From Bacillus sp. OV166 (GTDB lineage Bacteria > Bacillota > Bacilli > Bacillales > Cytobacillaceae), in contig NZ_FXWM01000001.1 in NCBI RefSeq assembly GCF_900177675.1, forward strand, positions 2,985,001-3,049,000: DNA of 64,000 nt, written 5' to 3'. How positions within the stretch are numbered: position 1 is the first letter of the stretch; each line of letters opens with the position of its first letter. Below the pieces are notes generated by a model. The model saw only the letters and a list, made by a program, of their open reading frames with translations, was not told the DNA's origin and ran no database searches. Made by a program: the position numbers and the translations under genes. Of the stretch, positions 7,899 to 16,807 are shown one piece after another.

Positions 7899-10064
7899 AT
7901 GAGTCTCAAAGACATAAGTACCTCAGTGCCCAAAAAGGATCATACAGGAAAAGTATCGGGCCAGCTGCCCTATATTAGTGATGTGAAAGTGGAAAATATG
8001 GTTTATGGTGTTTTGGTTCGGTCTCAGATTGCATATGGAAAAATCAGCTCCATCCAATTACCAAACCTTCCGGAAGGGTATGAAGCAGTTGGCGCAGAGG
8101 ATATCCCTGGACCGAATTATGTCAAAATTATCAAAGAAGATCAGCCCATTTTTGCCAATGAGTGGGTCAATTATATTGGTGAGCCGATTCTTATGCTCGT
8201 TGGGAAAGACCTGAATATCTTGTACCGTTTGTTAAATGAAGTAGAGATTGAATTTGAAGAACATCCGCCTATCTATACATTGGACGAAGCGATCAAGCAA
8301 AAATCTGCAGCCGGGGTCAATATGGCAAGCTATGAATTTGGGGAAAGCTTAGAGATCATTTCAGCGATCGAGCAGAAAGCTTATCAAATCATCGAAGAAG
8401 AATATGATACGGGTTATCAGGAGCATGTCTACCTTGAGCCACAAGGAATGCTTGCCATTTATAAGGATGATGAAATTGAAGTCCAGGGATCGATGCAATG
8501 TCTGTATTATATAAAAAATGCCTTGCTAAGCGCGTTAGCCTGTGGTGACGATGATGTCAGAGTGGTTCAAAGCCCTACCGGCGGAGGTTTTGGCGGCAAA
8601 GAAGACTTTCCTTCGATGATGGCGTGTCACGTAGCCGTTGCGGCAAAGGCAGTCAAAAAATCGGTGATGCTTGTGTTCGACCGTTCGGAGGATATGGTGG
8701 TTACGACAAAAAGGCATCCGGCCAAACTCAACTATCGAACTGCCTTAGATAAGGAAGGAAATATTTTGAGCCTTTGTGTTGAAATCTATCTCGATGGCGG
8801 AGCGAATGTGGGTTTGAGTTCTGTCGTGCTGCAGCGCGCCTTAATAAACAGTGCAGGCGTTTATAAAATTCCTCATTTTCATGCAAAAGGCTATGTCTTA
8901 AAAACCAATACCGTTCCGAATGGCGCCTTCAGAGGCTTTGGTGCACCACAAAGCTTTGCCGGAATCGAAAGCCATATCGGACATCTTAGTAAACTAGCAA
9001 ACATCGACCCACTTGAATATAAACGAAAATACCTCGTTAAACAAGGAGACCCCACCATCACCAAAGGAATATTCCGCGATCCAATATTAGTAGAAGAAAT
9101 GATTGAGGACCTGCTCAATTCGTCGGAATACAAAAAGAAGAAACAGGAGTTTCAGCGTTTCAATCAACAAAGTCAGCGCTATAAAAAAGGCATTGGAACT
9201 TCGCTGTTCCTCCACGGCTGTGGATTTACAGGCAGTGGCGAACGAGACCATATTAAAGCAACAGTGAAGCTGGTTAAATCAAAGGACGACCAGGTATCTC
9301 TAAAAATCTCCAATTCTGATATGGGACAAGGCATTTTGACGACGCTGTGTAAAATTGTCGCCAAAGAACTAAACCTCCCTTATGAAGATGTTTTGTACCC
9401 TTATCCCGATACAAAAGAGGTTCCAGACTCTGGTCCGACCGTCGCTTCCAGGACGACAATGATTGTCGGGAAATTGCTGGAACGGGCCGCAATAAAACTG
9501 AAGGTTCAGTGGCAAACAGGGGTGGAACAGGAAGTAGTAGAGCATTATGTTCACCGTGAAATGATCCCGTGGAACGAGATGACCTTCACGGGAGATGCTT
9601 ACCCGGCTTATTCCTGGGGTGTGAATTTCGTTGAGTTGGAAGTGGATACGTTAACAGGAAATGTAAAGTTAGAAAAGGTATACGGTAATTATGAAGTCGG
9701 AAAGGTCATCGATGAGCGGATTATGAAAGGCCAAATTGACGGTGGTTTGGCTCAAGGGTTAGCGTACGGTTATTTAGAAAAGATGACGTCAAAGCAAGGC
9801 AAGATCCAACAAAAAAGCATATCGGATTATGGACCGCCGACTTCATTGGACGTTGTTCCTATCGAAAGTAAAGTCTTTGATAACCCTTATGCTGACGGTC
9901 CATACGGGGCGAAGGGCGCAGGTGAATTAACGTTAATCGGCGGCGCTCCGGCCGTCCAAGCAGCGATTGAGGATGCACTGCAAACTTCATTTCAGCAAAT
10001 TCCAATCACACCAGAAGTCATTATTGAAAGTCTTTGGATGAAAGAAGGTGGGAAGGTTGATTAA
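7899..10064 (+). CDS. Molybdenum hydroxylase large subunit (xanthine dehydrogenase type)
   Basis: This is the molybdopterin-binding catalytic subunit of a xanthine dehydrogenase-family enzyme, which hydroxylates purines or other N-heterocycles and passes electrons to the Fe-S and FAD subunits. The 721-residue protein is close to the usual 740-780. Visible family motifs are PTGGGFGGKE (cofactor binding), GAFRGFGAPQ (substrate-pocket Arg) and GPYGAKGAGELTLIGGAPAV, which carries the catalytic Glu of the GAKGAGE loop. It overlaps the Fe-S subunit gene by 17 nt, so the two are translationally coupled. The order large-FeS-FAD differs from the Bacillus subtilis puc operon. The substrate cannot be fixed from sequence; xanthine is the default guess. 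Confidence 0.88.
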   Translation: MSLKDISTSVPKKDHTGKVSGQLPYISDVKVENMVYGVLVRSQIAYGKISSIQLPNLPEGYEAVGAEDIPGPNYVKIIKEDQPIFANEWVNYIGEPILMLVGKDLNILYRLLNEVEIEFEEHPPIYTLDEAIKQKSAAGVNMASYEFGESLEIISAIEQKAYQIIEEEYDTGYQEHVYLEPQGMLAIYKDDEIEVQGSMQCLYYIKNALLSALACGDDDVRVVQSPTGGGFGGKEDFPSMMACHVAVAAKAVKKSVMLVFDRSEDMVVTTKRHPAKLNYRTALDKEGNILSLCVEIYLDGGANVGLSSVVLQRALINSAGVYKIPHFHAKGYVLKTNTVPNGAFRGFGAPQSFAGIESHIGHLSKLANIDPLEYKRKYLVKQGDPTITKGIFRDPILVEEMIEDLLNSSEYKKKKQEFQRFNQQSQRYKKGIGTSLFLHGCGFTGSGERDHIKATVKLVKSKDDQVSLKISNSDMGQGILTTLCKIVAKELNLPYEDVLYPYPDTKEVPDSGPTVASRTTMIVGKLLERAAIKLKVQWQTGVEQEVVEHYVHREMIPWNEMTFTGDAYPAYSWGVNFVELEVDTLTGNVKLEKVYGNYEVGKVIDERIMKGQIDGGLAQGLAYGYLEKMTSKQGKIQQKSISDYGPPTSLDVVPIESKVFDNPYADGPYGAKGAGELTLIGGAPAVQAAIEDALQTSFQQIPITPEVIIESLWMKEGGKVD

Positions 10065-10524
10065 ATTTACCCTAAATGGAAGAACCATAGAAACGGACGC
10101 CCCTGCTACTGCAAGATTACTAGATTTATTAAGAGATGACTTTGAATTAATCGGTACAAAGGAAGGCTGTGGTGAAGGGGAGTGCGGCGCCTGCAGTGTT
10201 TTTGTGAATAATCTCCTGCAAAACAGCTGCCTAATTCCCATAGGCTCGATTGCTGGTGCCGATATTCAAACGATAGAAGGGATACTTGAAACGGAACAAT
10301 TTAAGATTTTAGATGAGAGCTATAGCTTAGCAGGGGGAGTACAATGCGGCTATTGCATTCCGGGGATGATTATGGCAAGTGCAGCTTTGTTATCTAAAAA
10401 TCCTCATCCGTCAGAGGCTGAAATCCGTGAAGGTATTTCTGGAAATCTGTGCCGATGTACAGGCTACAATATGATTGTTGATGCGATCAATCAGGCAGCT
10501 AAAAAAGGTGACGGATTATGGTAG
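10048..10524 (+). CDS. Molybdenum hydroxylase [2Fe-2S] subunit
   Basis: A small electron-transfer subunit of 158 residues with two [2Fe-2S] clusters. The plant-ferredoxin-type motif is GCGEGECGACSVFVNN, and the C-terminal four-helix motif has QCGYCIPGM then NLCRCTGYNMIVDA. The GTG start at 10048 lies inside the end of the large-subunit gene; TTG 10057 is an alternative with GGGAAGG directly before it. It overlaps the FAD-subunit gene by 7 nt. It shuttles electrons from the molybdenum centre to FAD. Confidence 0.88.
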   Translation: MGRLIKFTLNGRTIETDAPATARLLDLLRDDFELIGTKEGCGEGECGACSVFVNNLLQNSCLIPIGSIAGADIQTIEGILETEQFKILDESYSLAGGVQCGYCIPGMIMASAALLSKNPHPSEAEIREGISGNLCRCTGYNMIVDAINQAAKKGDGLW

Positions 10525-11387
10525 AGAAATTAGCCGCGTATCGGTTCGATCGTTTAGACCAAACGTTGAGTCAATTGAATAGAGAAGACTGTGTAATCAT
10601 GGCCGGCGGCACCGATGTCATGGTTCTTCACAAAAGTGGTAGGGGAGTACCTCTGAAACTCCCAAAACCTCTTGTTTTTATTGATCATCTTTCTGAACTA
10701 AAGCGGGTGTATCAAAATCAGAAGGATCTTCACATCGGGGCTTGCTGTACCTATAGTGAATTACTTGAACATCCGTTAATCCCGGTACCATTAAAGAACG
10801 CCATTAAAACCATTGCGGCCCCGGCAATAAGAAACAGAGGGACATTAGGTGGGAATATTTGCAACGCCTCTCCAGCAGGTGACACACTTCCTTTATTATA
10901 TGTATACAATGCAAAGCTTCTGTTGCGCTCTGTAAATGGTGATCGTGTAGTAGCTATTAGCGATTTTATTCAAGGACCAAGAAGGGTACAACGTTATCAA
11001 AATGAGATTTTGGTAGAAGTTATTTTGCCGTCCATATTAGCAGAAGGTGCACATGTTGTTTTTGAGAAAGTCGGCAACCGCAACGCAGATGCTATTGCCA
11101 AAGTAGGGTTTGCAGGATATATCCGGATCAATGATGCTCGAATCGAAGATGTGCGCTTTGCCTTTGGGGCAGTCGGACCTACAATGGTTCGTTCCATTGA
11201 TATTGAAAGGAAGCTAGTTGGAAAGACCATACCATTAGCCGATACAGAAATCGCTCATGTAATGGCAGCTTTTGATAAAATCATTCGACCAATCGACGAT
11301 CAACGCTCCACTGCGACTTACAGAAAAACTGTTGCGTTAAACCTTTTACGTTATTTCCTCAGCAAGAAGCAATATCAACCGAATTAA
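10518..11387 (+). CDS. Molybdenum hydroxylase FAD-binding subunit
   Basis: A 289-residue medium subunit of the CoxM/XdhB/PucC type. The FAD pyrophosphate-binding motifs are MAGGTDVMV (around residue 30) and TLGGNICNASPAGDTLPLLY (around 111-130), followed by the CO-dehydrogenase flavoprotein C-terminal domain. The ATG at 10518 overlaps the Fe-S gene stop. Together with the two upstream genes it completes an alpha-beta-gamma molybdenum hydroxylase. The subunit would pass electrons to NAD+ or another acceptor. Confidence 0.87.
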   Translation: MVEKLAAYRFDRLDQTLSQLNREDCVIMAGGTDVMVLHKSGRGVPLKLPKPLVFIDHLSELKRVYQNQKDLHIGACCTYSELLEHPLIPVPLKNAIKTIAAPAIRNRGTLGGNICNASPAGDTLPLLYVYNAKLLLRSVNGDRVVAISDFIQGPRRVQRYQNEILVEVILPSILAEGAHVVFEKVGNRNADAIAKVGFAGYIRINDARIEDVRFAFGAVGPTMVRSIDIERKLVGKTIPLADTEIAHVMAAFDKIIRPIDDQRSTATYRKTVALNLLRYFLSKKQYQPN

Positions 11388-11485
11388 TGTTTAGGCTATT
11401 TTAAGGATGAATGTTGATTATTCTTAAACCAATGCGATTAAGAAAAAAACATGCAAGGTTATTGAAAAAGGGATTATTGCGCACT

Positions 11486-11788
11486 TCCCACTAATAAATC
11501 AATGGAGCGGTCAAAAAGAACGTTTTATAAAGCCGTTTCCGCTTATGGAACACAGAAGTGGTCAATAAGAACGGTTTATAAAGCCCGTATCCACTTATGG
11601 AACACGGAAGTGGTCAAAAAGAATGGTTGATAAAGCCCGTATCCACTTATGGAGCACAGAAGTGGTCAATAAGAACGTTTTATAAAGCCTGTATCCACTT
11701 ATGGAACACAGAAGTGGTCAATAAGAATGGTTTATAAAGCCCATTTCCTCTTATAAATCACTGAAACGGTCAATAAGAGTTCGATTGC
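11486..11788. repeat. Six tandem 52-bp units between xdh-type genes
   Basis: Units begin at 11486, 11538, 11590, 11642, 11694 and 11746, with an exact 52-bp spacing. The middle four are about 90 percent alike; the outer two are more diverged and the last is partial. A typical unit starts TCCACTTATGGAACACAGAA, continues GTGGTCAATAAGAACGG and ends TTATAAAGCCCGTA. Within each unit CCACTT and AAGTGG can pair to form a small hairpin. There is no open frame through the array and no spacers, so it is neither coding nor CRISPR. Confidence 0.9.
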
Positions 11789-11848
11789 TCCATCTTATCA
11801 TCAGTGATATATAACAAAGCCAATATTAAAAAAAGGGGGGAGCTATTC

Positions 11849-12643
11849 ATGCTACTGATGGAAAAAGTAGCCATACTGAACCGTCAAAACGAAATCTTTG
11901 CCTTAGCCATGATTATTGAATCAAAGGGCTCAACTCCCAGGCATGTTGGAAAAATGATTGTATACCGTGATGGGTCAATTGAAGGCACGGTCGGAGGTGG
12001 CTTGGCTGAACACTATATCATCGAAGAGAGTGTTAAAGCACTCCAAATGGGTAAATCGAAAATCGTTGAATACAAATTAAATAGACATGCAAAAGATGGA
12101 ATTCAAATGAGTTGTGGGGGAACGTTGAGGGTGTTTATTGAAGTTTATACAAGCAGGCCTGAACTCGTTCTCGCTGGAGCCGGTCATTTAGCCTATGCGT
12201 TATCAAAGCTGGCTGATTCCCTTGAATATCCATATTGCATTGTCGATGATCGCGTGGGCTATTGTACGAAGGAACGCTTTCCTAATGCGAAAAACCTTTT
12301 TGTGAACGAGGATATTGGAAAGGCCTTACTCGCAGCCAACTTAAATGAAAAGTCATATGTGGTAATTGTTACAAAAGATGGTGATGATATTGTCTTAAAA
12401 ACAGCCCTGCAATTTCCGATTGCCTATGTTGGCATGGTCGCCAGCAAACGCAAGGTCATAACCATTTTTGAAAAATTAAAAAGTGAAGGAGTCACGCAAG
12501 AACAGTTGGATCAGGTCCATTCGCCAATTGGTTTAGAAATGGGTTCGGAAACAACAGAAGAAATTGCCATCAGTATTATTGGTGAAATCATCAAAGTAAG
12601 CAAGGAAAAAAAGCCTATGAAAGTGAAACAATTAAATAGGTAA
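11849..12643 (+). CDS. XdhC/PucA-family molybdenum cofactor maturation factor
   Basis: This 264-residue protein has the two-domain XdhC layout. The N-terminal XdhC/CoxI domain carries ESKGSTPRHVGKMIV and GTVGGGLAEH, with the conserved Cys in SCGGTLRVFIE. The C-terminal Rossmann-like domain begins LVLAGAGHLAYALSKLA. Proteins of this family bind Mo cofactor and help sulfurate and insert it into xanthine dehydrogenase-type enzymes. I place the start at ATG 11849 because AAGGGGGG lies just upstream; an in-frame upstream ATG at 11804 has no ribosome site. The 52-bp repeat array separates it from the hydroxylase operon. Confidence 0.87.
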   Translation: MLLMEKVAILNRQNEIFALAMIIESKGSTPRHVGKMIVYRDGSIEGTVGGGLAEHYIIEESVKALQMGKSKIVEYKLNRHAKDGIQMSCGGTLRVFIEVYTSRPELVLAGAGHLAYALSKLADSLEYPYCIVDDRVGYCTKERFPNAKNLFVNEDIGKALLAANLNEKSYVVIVTKDGDDIVLKTALQFPIAYVGMVASKRKVITIFEKLKSEGVTQEQLDQVHSPIGLEMGSETTEEIAISIIGEIIKVSKEKKPMKVKQLNR

Positions 12644-12654
12644 GTAAAAAGAAT

Positions 12655-12680
12655 ATAAGCTCAAAAGCTTATTCTTCAAT
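12655..12680 (+). terminator. Terminator after xdhC-like gene
   Basis: ATAAGCT pairs with AGCTTAT around CAAA, followed by TCTTCAATTT. It lies just after the stop codon. The T-run is imperfect. Confidence 0.6.
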
Positions 12681-12805
12681 TTGTTCTTGGTATGGAATAA
12701 GTGAAATTTAGGTGAATAGGTATTAAAAGGTAAATAAAATAAAAAGGTTTTACAACAACTGTTTACCCTACTGCTTAATCATTAAAATCTAAATATGTAT
12801 ACAGT

Positions 12806-12833
12806 AAGCCGACCATTAATGGACGGCTTTTTT
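12806..12833 (+). terminator. Strong hairpin with T-run
   Basis: AAGCCG pairs with CGGCTT, with an inner CCAT/ATGG pairing, then TTTTTT. It lies 160 bp beyond the xdhC-like gene, with no gene directly upstream. It may be a second terminator. Confidence 0.7.
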
Positions 12834-13072
12834 GCTTAGGGTATACTATCCTTATTTTTATTGATACGCCCCCTATATGTAGGATAGGCGTCATTTCCTT
12901 AACGTTAAGTATAGTAAACGTGATTTTTGTCACAGGTTTGTGAATGAAGTTTTTGGGATAGAAACATTGGTTTTATTTAATTTTTCAATTCATACTCAAT
13001 AAGTTGTTTAACTTTAATAAGGGGAATTATTTTGTCATTTTCTAAGTGAAGACTAGCACTGATACAATTTTC

Positions 13073-13417
13073 TTATTCATTCTGGTTAACACCTAAGGTG
13101 AATTTTGAATTAGCGTAGTTGATGTAAAATCCAGAGACTTTCTTACCTGTATTTTTTTCAATAATTGTAATGATCTCTTTTTGGTATCTGTAGAATTCTT
13201 GCGGATACAACCCAGAAATCCATAAATCTTCATACCAAAATCGTACTGTACCATTTTCTATGTTACCAAGATTGTGCTCAGCATCCATCTTTAGTAGTTC
13301 TTGTTTGATTTTTGTTTCTGGTGTTAATGTTGGTAATGTTACTGGTGGTAATTTAGGATTATTAATATTTACACCTGTTGCTACATCTGCTGGTAACTTT
13401 GCTACGGGTGCCACCAC
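13073..13417 (-). pseudogene. N-terminally truncated hypothetical protein
   Basis: A 114-codon minus-strand frame beginning at a GTG with a stop just upstream and no ribosome site. The N-terminal part is Pro/Val-rich and linker-like (NNPKLPPVTLPTLTPETKIK). The C-terminal part looks folded (GTVRFWYEDLWISGLYPQEF, then KVSGFYINYANSKFTLGV). It looks like the end of a larger, perhaps secreted, protein whose front was lost. I do not recognise the family. It could also be a real short gene with an unusual start. Confidence 0.4.
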
Positions 13418-13668
13418 TGATTATCCTTTATGGAAATTCAAAATAAAAGAAAAATAAATAAAGAATTAAAGACAATGAATTTTGCCTATTAGTTGAAAGG
13501 AGGACAATGGGTCTATGTGGCTGCCGTTATGAATGCAGCTATTATCCTCTAATTTAGTTAAACAATTATTTCGCCTACTGCTTTAATTCCTATTGAAATA
13601 GAATGATATAATCGTTATATAACAAAAATTAAGTAAGTTATCATGACTAGAATGGAGAATGAAAGTAT

Positions 13669-14571
13669 ATGTTTAAAAAGGGATTTGCAATCTTTGTTGC
13701 AATGTTTGTTTTATTTACAGGATTTCATGTGGTTAAACCGGTTCATGCTGCGACAAGCGTAACAAAATATGTCACAGCGAATGCATTGAATGTCAGAACT
13801 GGTCCGGGAACGACCTACAAAGTGGTAACAACTATTAAGAAAAACCTAGCTGTAACAGTTTCACAAACTAAAGGGTCTTGGGATAGAGTAACTGTTGGTG
13901 GTAAAACAGGTTGGGCATCCAATCAATACCTAACGACTAAAAAACCCGCAGCCCCTACACCGCCTAAGAATTTGGCGGAAGGTTTAAAGACAGTAGGAAG
14001 CAACAAACAATTAATTCTTGTCACTTCTAATGGCTACAATACCTCTAATGCTGAAATTCGTACATTTGAAAGAAATATCCAAGGTAAATGGGTTCCTGTT
14101 TTAACCACAACAGGCCATATTGGTAAATATGGATTTGCCTCTGCAGCAAATATGCATGAAGGCGGTAAAAAGTCTCCAATTGGTAAGTATTCAATTGGAA
14201 CAGCATTTGGACGTTATGGAAATCCGGGAACCAAAATGCCTTACCGAAAAATCACAATCGATGATGTTTGGGTAGATGATCCAACTTCAAAACTTTACAA
14301 CACTTGGCAATCAAGAAGTAAAACACGAGGTCAATGGAAGAGTGCTGAAAACATGAATATCTCAGCTTATACCTACGGTTTCGTTATCAACTACAACACA
14401 CAACGAACTCCGTATAAAGGGAGTGCTATCTTCTTCCACATTGGAAGTGGCTACACGCTCGGATGTACCTCAACTTCTCAAAAGAATGTTGTAAACATCT
14501 TGAAATGGTTGAATCCGAAAAAGAATCCAGTCATCATTCAAACTCCGATTCAGGAGCTAAACAAATACTAA
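13669..14571 (+). CDS. Secreted SH3 + L,D-transpeptidase-like (YkuD/YafK-type) protein
   Basis: A 300-residue exported protein. The signal peptide runs to about residue 27 (FVLFTGFHVVKPVHAA, cleavage after AHA-like VHA). An SH3_3 domain follows (YVTANALNVRTGPGTTYKVV, about residues 34-90), then a catalytic domain from about 105. The C-terminal signature FFHIGSGYTLGCTSTSQKNV has the His and Cys spacing of L,D-transpeptidase/YkuD-like enzymes, with SPIGKYSIG typical of the same fold. It is likely to act on peptidoglycan at the cell surface or spore. It has its own terminator at 14596. Confidence 0.8.
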   Translation: MFKKGFAIFVAMFVLFTGFHVVKPVHAATSVTKYVTANALNVRTGPGTTYKVVTTIKKNLAVTVSQTKGSWDRVTVGGKTGWASNQYLTTKKPAAPTPPKNLAEGLKTVGSNKQLILVTSNGYNTSNAEIRTFERNIQGKWVPVLTTTGHIGKYGFASAANMHEGGKKSPIGKYSIGTAFGRYGNPGTKMPYRKITIDDVWVDDPTSKLYNTWQSRSKTRGQWKSAENMNISAYTYGFVINYNTQRTPYKGSAIFFHIGSGYTLGCTSTSQKNVVNILKWLNPKKNPVIIQTPIQELNKY

Positions 14572-14595
14572 ATCTCCATGGAGAAACAAAAAAAG

Positions 14596-14630
14596 CCAAC
14601 AGAGTATTTTTCTGTTGGTTTTTTTGTCTA
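14596..14630 (+). terminator. Terminator of the L,D-transpeptidase-like gene
   Basis: CCAACAG (14596-14602) pairs with CTGTTGG (14612-14618), followed by seven T residues. Confidence 0.85.
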
Positions 14631-14766
14631 AACCATTGTTGAGAGAATAGGTTTTCCTAGCTGGTTTAATAATAATCAACAATTTAAATTTTTCTATTTA
14701 TGATCTCGAAATATCTAAATGTCTGTGCCAAATCCTTTTCCTAATTGGTAGTAATTATAAAATAGA

Positions 14767-14812
14767 GTCCCCTGTATTTCATATCCACATTTATGATATC
14801 AGGGGACTTTCT
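14767..14812 (-). terminator. Terminator of the MerR gene
   Basis: AGTCCCCTG (14767-14775) pairs with CAGGGGACT (14801-14809), with further pairing inside. It lies directly after the MerR stop on the minus strand and may work in both directions. Confidence 0.75.
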
Positions 14813-14813
14813 G

Positions 14814-15230
14814 TTAATTAGAAATGGAAATTCCTATTTTTGTATTTTTATGAATATCATCTGTTCCGGCATCTAATGCAGTCTTGTAATATAAGCATTT
14901 ATGCTCGATGATTTCCATTGTTTTTTTTAGTTCTTCCATCTGTGCTTCTACATGAGCTTTTCGGTCTAAAAACATGTCATATCTTTGTTGCAACGTGGAA
15001 TCCCCATCAGAACACCAATCAATGAAAGTTTTAATTTCCTTAATTGGCATCCCGGTTGCTTTCAGACATTCTATTACTTTTAAAGCGTCGATATCGGACT
15101 CTTTAAACACTCGTGTTCCGCTTGGTGTCCGTTCTACAAAAGGAATTAGACCCTCCTTGTCGTAGTAACGCAAGGTATAAACTGTTAGATTTAATTCTTT
15201 TGCAACTTCGCTTATTGAATATGTCTTCAT
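14814..15230 (-). CDS. MerR-family regulator (AdhR-like)
   Basis: A 138-residue MerR-type regulator. The winged helix-turn-helix is at residues 1-70 (YSISEVAKELNLTVYTLRYY, then GLIPFVERTPSGTRVFKESD), followed by a coiled-coil dimer helix (RKAHVEAQMEELKKTMEIIE) and a short tail with one Cys. This length and tail match the AdhR/YraB group, which responds to aldehydes and activates alcohol dehydrogenase genes. It is divergent from such a gene at 15611. The promoter between them has the stretched spacer expected for MerR activation. Confidence 0.87.
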   Translation of the reverse strand: MKTYSISEVAKELNLTVYTLRYYDKEGLIPFVERTPSGTRVFKESDIDALKVIECLKATGMPIKEIKTFIDWCSDGDSTLQQRYDMFLDRKAHVEAQMEELKKTMEIIEHKCLYYKTALDAGTDDIHKNTKIGISISN

Positions 15231-15263
15231 CCTTTTTCTCCTATTCTTAATGATATAGACTTC

Positions 15264-15273
15264 GAGTTAACTC
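15264..15273. promoter_or_regulatory. Candidate MerR operator upstream of merR
   Basis: GAGTTAACTC is a perfect palindrome 34 bp upstream of the MerR start. The same core GAGTTAACT recurs in the promoter of the divergent dehydrogenase at 15467-15475, suggesting autoregulation. Confidence 0.6.
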
Positions 15274-15458
15274 TATGAATGACGAGATTTTATCATGGTA
15301 TTTTCATAATGTCAAAGTCACCTTACAGGAAATTATAACTTGTCTCTGTTTTACGGAGAAATACTTAGTAATAAAAGAATATAGTAGTTATAGGCCTATT
15401 GACATGGTTTGGAACCATTGTGGTCAGGGGATCTTCAAAAAGAATCTAAACTAATCTC

Positions 15459-15489
15459 TTGACCTAGAGTTAACTATAAGGATTAATAT
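15459..15489 (+). promoter_or_regulatory. MerR-type promoter of the alcohol dehydrogenase
   Basis: A -35 TTGACC (15459-15464) and a -10 TAATAT (15484-15489) are separated by 19 bp. This is the overlong spacing MerR activators correct by twisting DNA. The spacer contains the palindromic core GAGTTAACT. Confidence 0.7.
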
Positions 15490-15610
15490 TGTTTTGCAGG
15501 AGAGAAAAGTAGGGATAGAAGGGAATGAAGGGGAATTTTAACCTGAGTTCTTCATTTATATCCAGTACAAGCCATTCTCTTGAAAAATATAAATTATTGG
15601 AGGTTTTTTT

Positions 15611-16651
15611 ATGATAACTGCTAAAGCGCGAGCTGTAGACGGTCCAGACAAACCGTTTCGAGCTGCTGAAATTAAAAGACGAGACCTTGATTTGCATGAT
15701 GTTCTGATTGAAATTAAATATGCAGGTATATGCCATTCTGACATCCATACTGCTCATGGCGAATGGGGTCCTGTGAACTATCCTCTCGTACCTGGACACG
15801 AGATTGCAGGTATTGTCACAGCTGTAGGAGCAGAGGTCACAAAGTACAAGCTCGGTGACCGGGTAGGAGTCGGATGTATGGTTGACTCCTGTGGCGATTG
15901 TGAAAATTGCCGTAAAGGAGAAGAACAATACTGTCTCAATGGAAATGTACCCACCTACGCTGGTGTTGACAAATACGGCGAGCCAACTCAAGGTGGTTAT
16001 TCTACCCACATTGTCGTAACTGAGGATTTCGTAGTCAGAATACCTGATAGCATTGAGCTAGACGCGGCAGCACCATTACTTTGTGCAGGTATTACGACAT
16101 ATTCTCCCTTAAACCATTGGGGAGCTGGTCCAGGTAAGAAAGTAGCGGTTGTTGGTATGGGCGGTCTTGGTCATATGGCTGTTAAAATTGCACATGCCAT
16201 GGGTGCCGAGGTTACTGTTCTGTCACAATCATTGAAGAAAAAGGATGATGGCTTGGAATTCGGGGCTGACAACTACTATGCCACAAACGACCCAGAAACA
16301 TTCGAGAAACTTGCCGGATCGTTTGACTTAATTATTAACACTGTAAGTGCAAAAATTGACATTAATGCTTATTTCTCACTGCTAACGCTGGATGGTACAC
16401 TGGTCAATGTCGGTGCACCAGCGGAGCCGTTGTCAGTTAACGTATTCTCACTTATCGGTCATCGCCGTTCATTTGCAGGTTCAATGATTGGAGGAATCCG
16501 TGAGACTCAGGAGATGTTAAATTTCTGTGCAGAACATAACATTGTTCCTAAGATTGAAGTAATTTCAGCCGACCAAATTGACGAAGCATACGAACGCGTA
16601 TTAGCTTCAGATGTGAAGTATCGATTTGTGATTGACACCAGCACAATTTGA
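15611..16651 (+). CDS. Zinc-dependent NAD(P) alcohol dehydrogenase (AdhA-like)
   Basis: A 346-residue medium-chain dehydrogenase of the cinnamyl-alcohol-dehydrogenase-like group. Catalytic zinc ligands are in [16 protein letters not shown] and VPGHEIAG. The structural zinc loop is [17 protein letters not shown]. The cofactor-binding glycine motif is [15 protein letters not shown] at about residue 178. It interconverts aldehydes and alcohols and probably detoxifies aldehydes under control of the divergent MerR gene. A good GGAGG lies 8 nt before the ATG. A strong terminator follows. Confidence 0.88.
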   Translation: MITAKARAVDGPDKPFRAAEIKRRDLDLHDVLIEIKYAGICHSDIHTAHGEWGPVNYPLVPGHEIAGIVTAVGAEVTKYKLGDRVGVGCMVDSCGDCENCRKGEEQYCLNGNVPTYAGVDKYGEPTQGGYSTHIVVTEDFVVRIPDSIELDAAAPLLCAGITTYSPLNHWGAGPGKKVAVVGMGGLGHMAVKIAHAMGAEVTVLSQSLKKKDDGLEFGADNYYATNDPETFEKLAGSFDLIINTVSAKIDINAYFSLLTLDGTLVNVGAPAEPLSVNVFSLIGHRRSFAGSMIGGIRETQEMLNFCAEHNIVPKIEVISADQIDEAYERVLASDVKYRFVIDTSTI

Positions 16652-16683
16652 GTTAAATGATAAATTCTAATGTTAGTTTCGAG

Positions 16684-16722
16684 GGATGTCCAAAAAGCCT
16701 AGCTTTTTGGACATCCTTTTAT
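16684..16722 (+). terminator. Strong terminator of the alcohol dehydrogenase
   Basis: A 15-bp perfect stem, GGATGTCCAAAAAGC with GCTTTTTGGACATCC, loop CTA, followed by TTTTATAT. It may also stop the convergent LysR transcript. Confidence 0.9.
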
Positions 16723-16807
16723 ATATGTTGCTTCAAAGTAGTATTCATACTACTCTCTTATTTTTTGAAAATGGATATTACGGACCCAACAGAAGTAGAG
16801 GCTTTCG

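Noticed and set aside
11486..11788. CRISPR-like array
   Set aside because: The 52-bp units follow each other with no unique spacers, and no cas genes are nearby. It is a simple tandem repeat.
15470..16009. 179-codon minus-strand frame
   Set aside because: It lies opposite the well-conserved alcohol dehydrogenase and its promoter, so it is a shadow.
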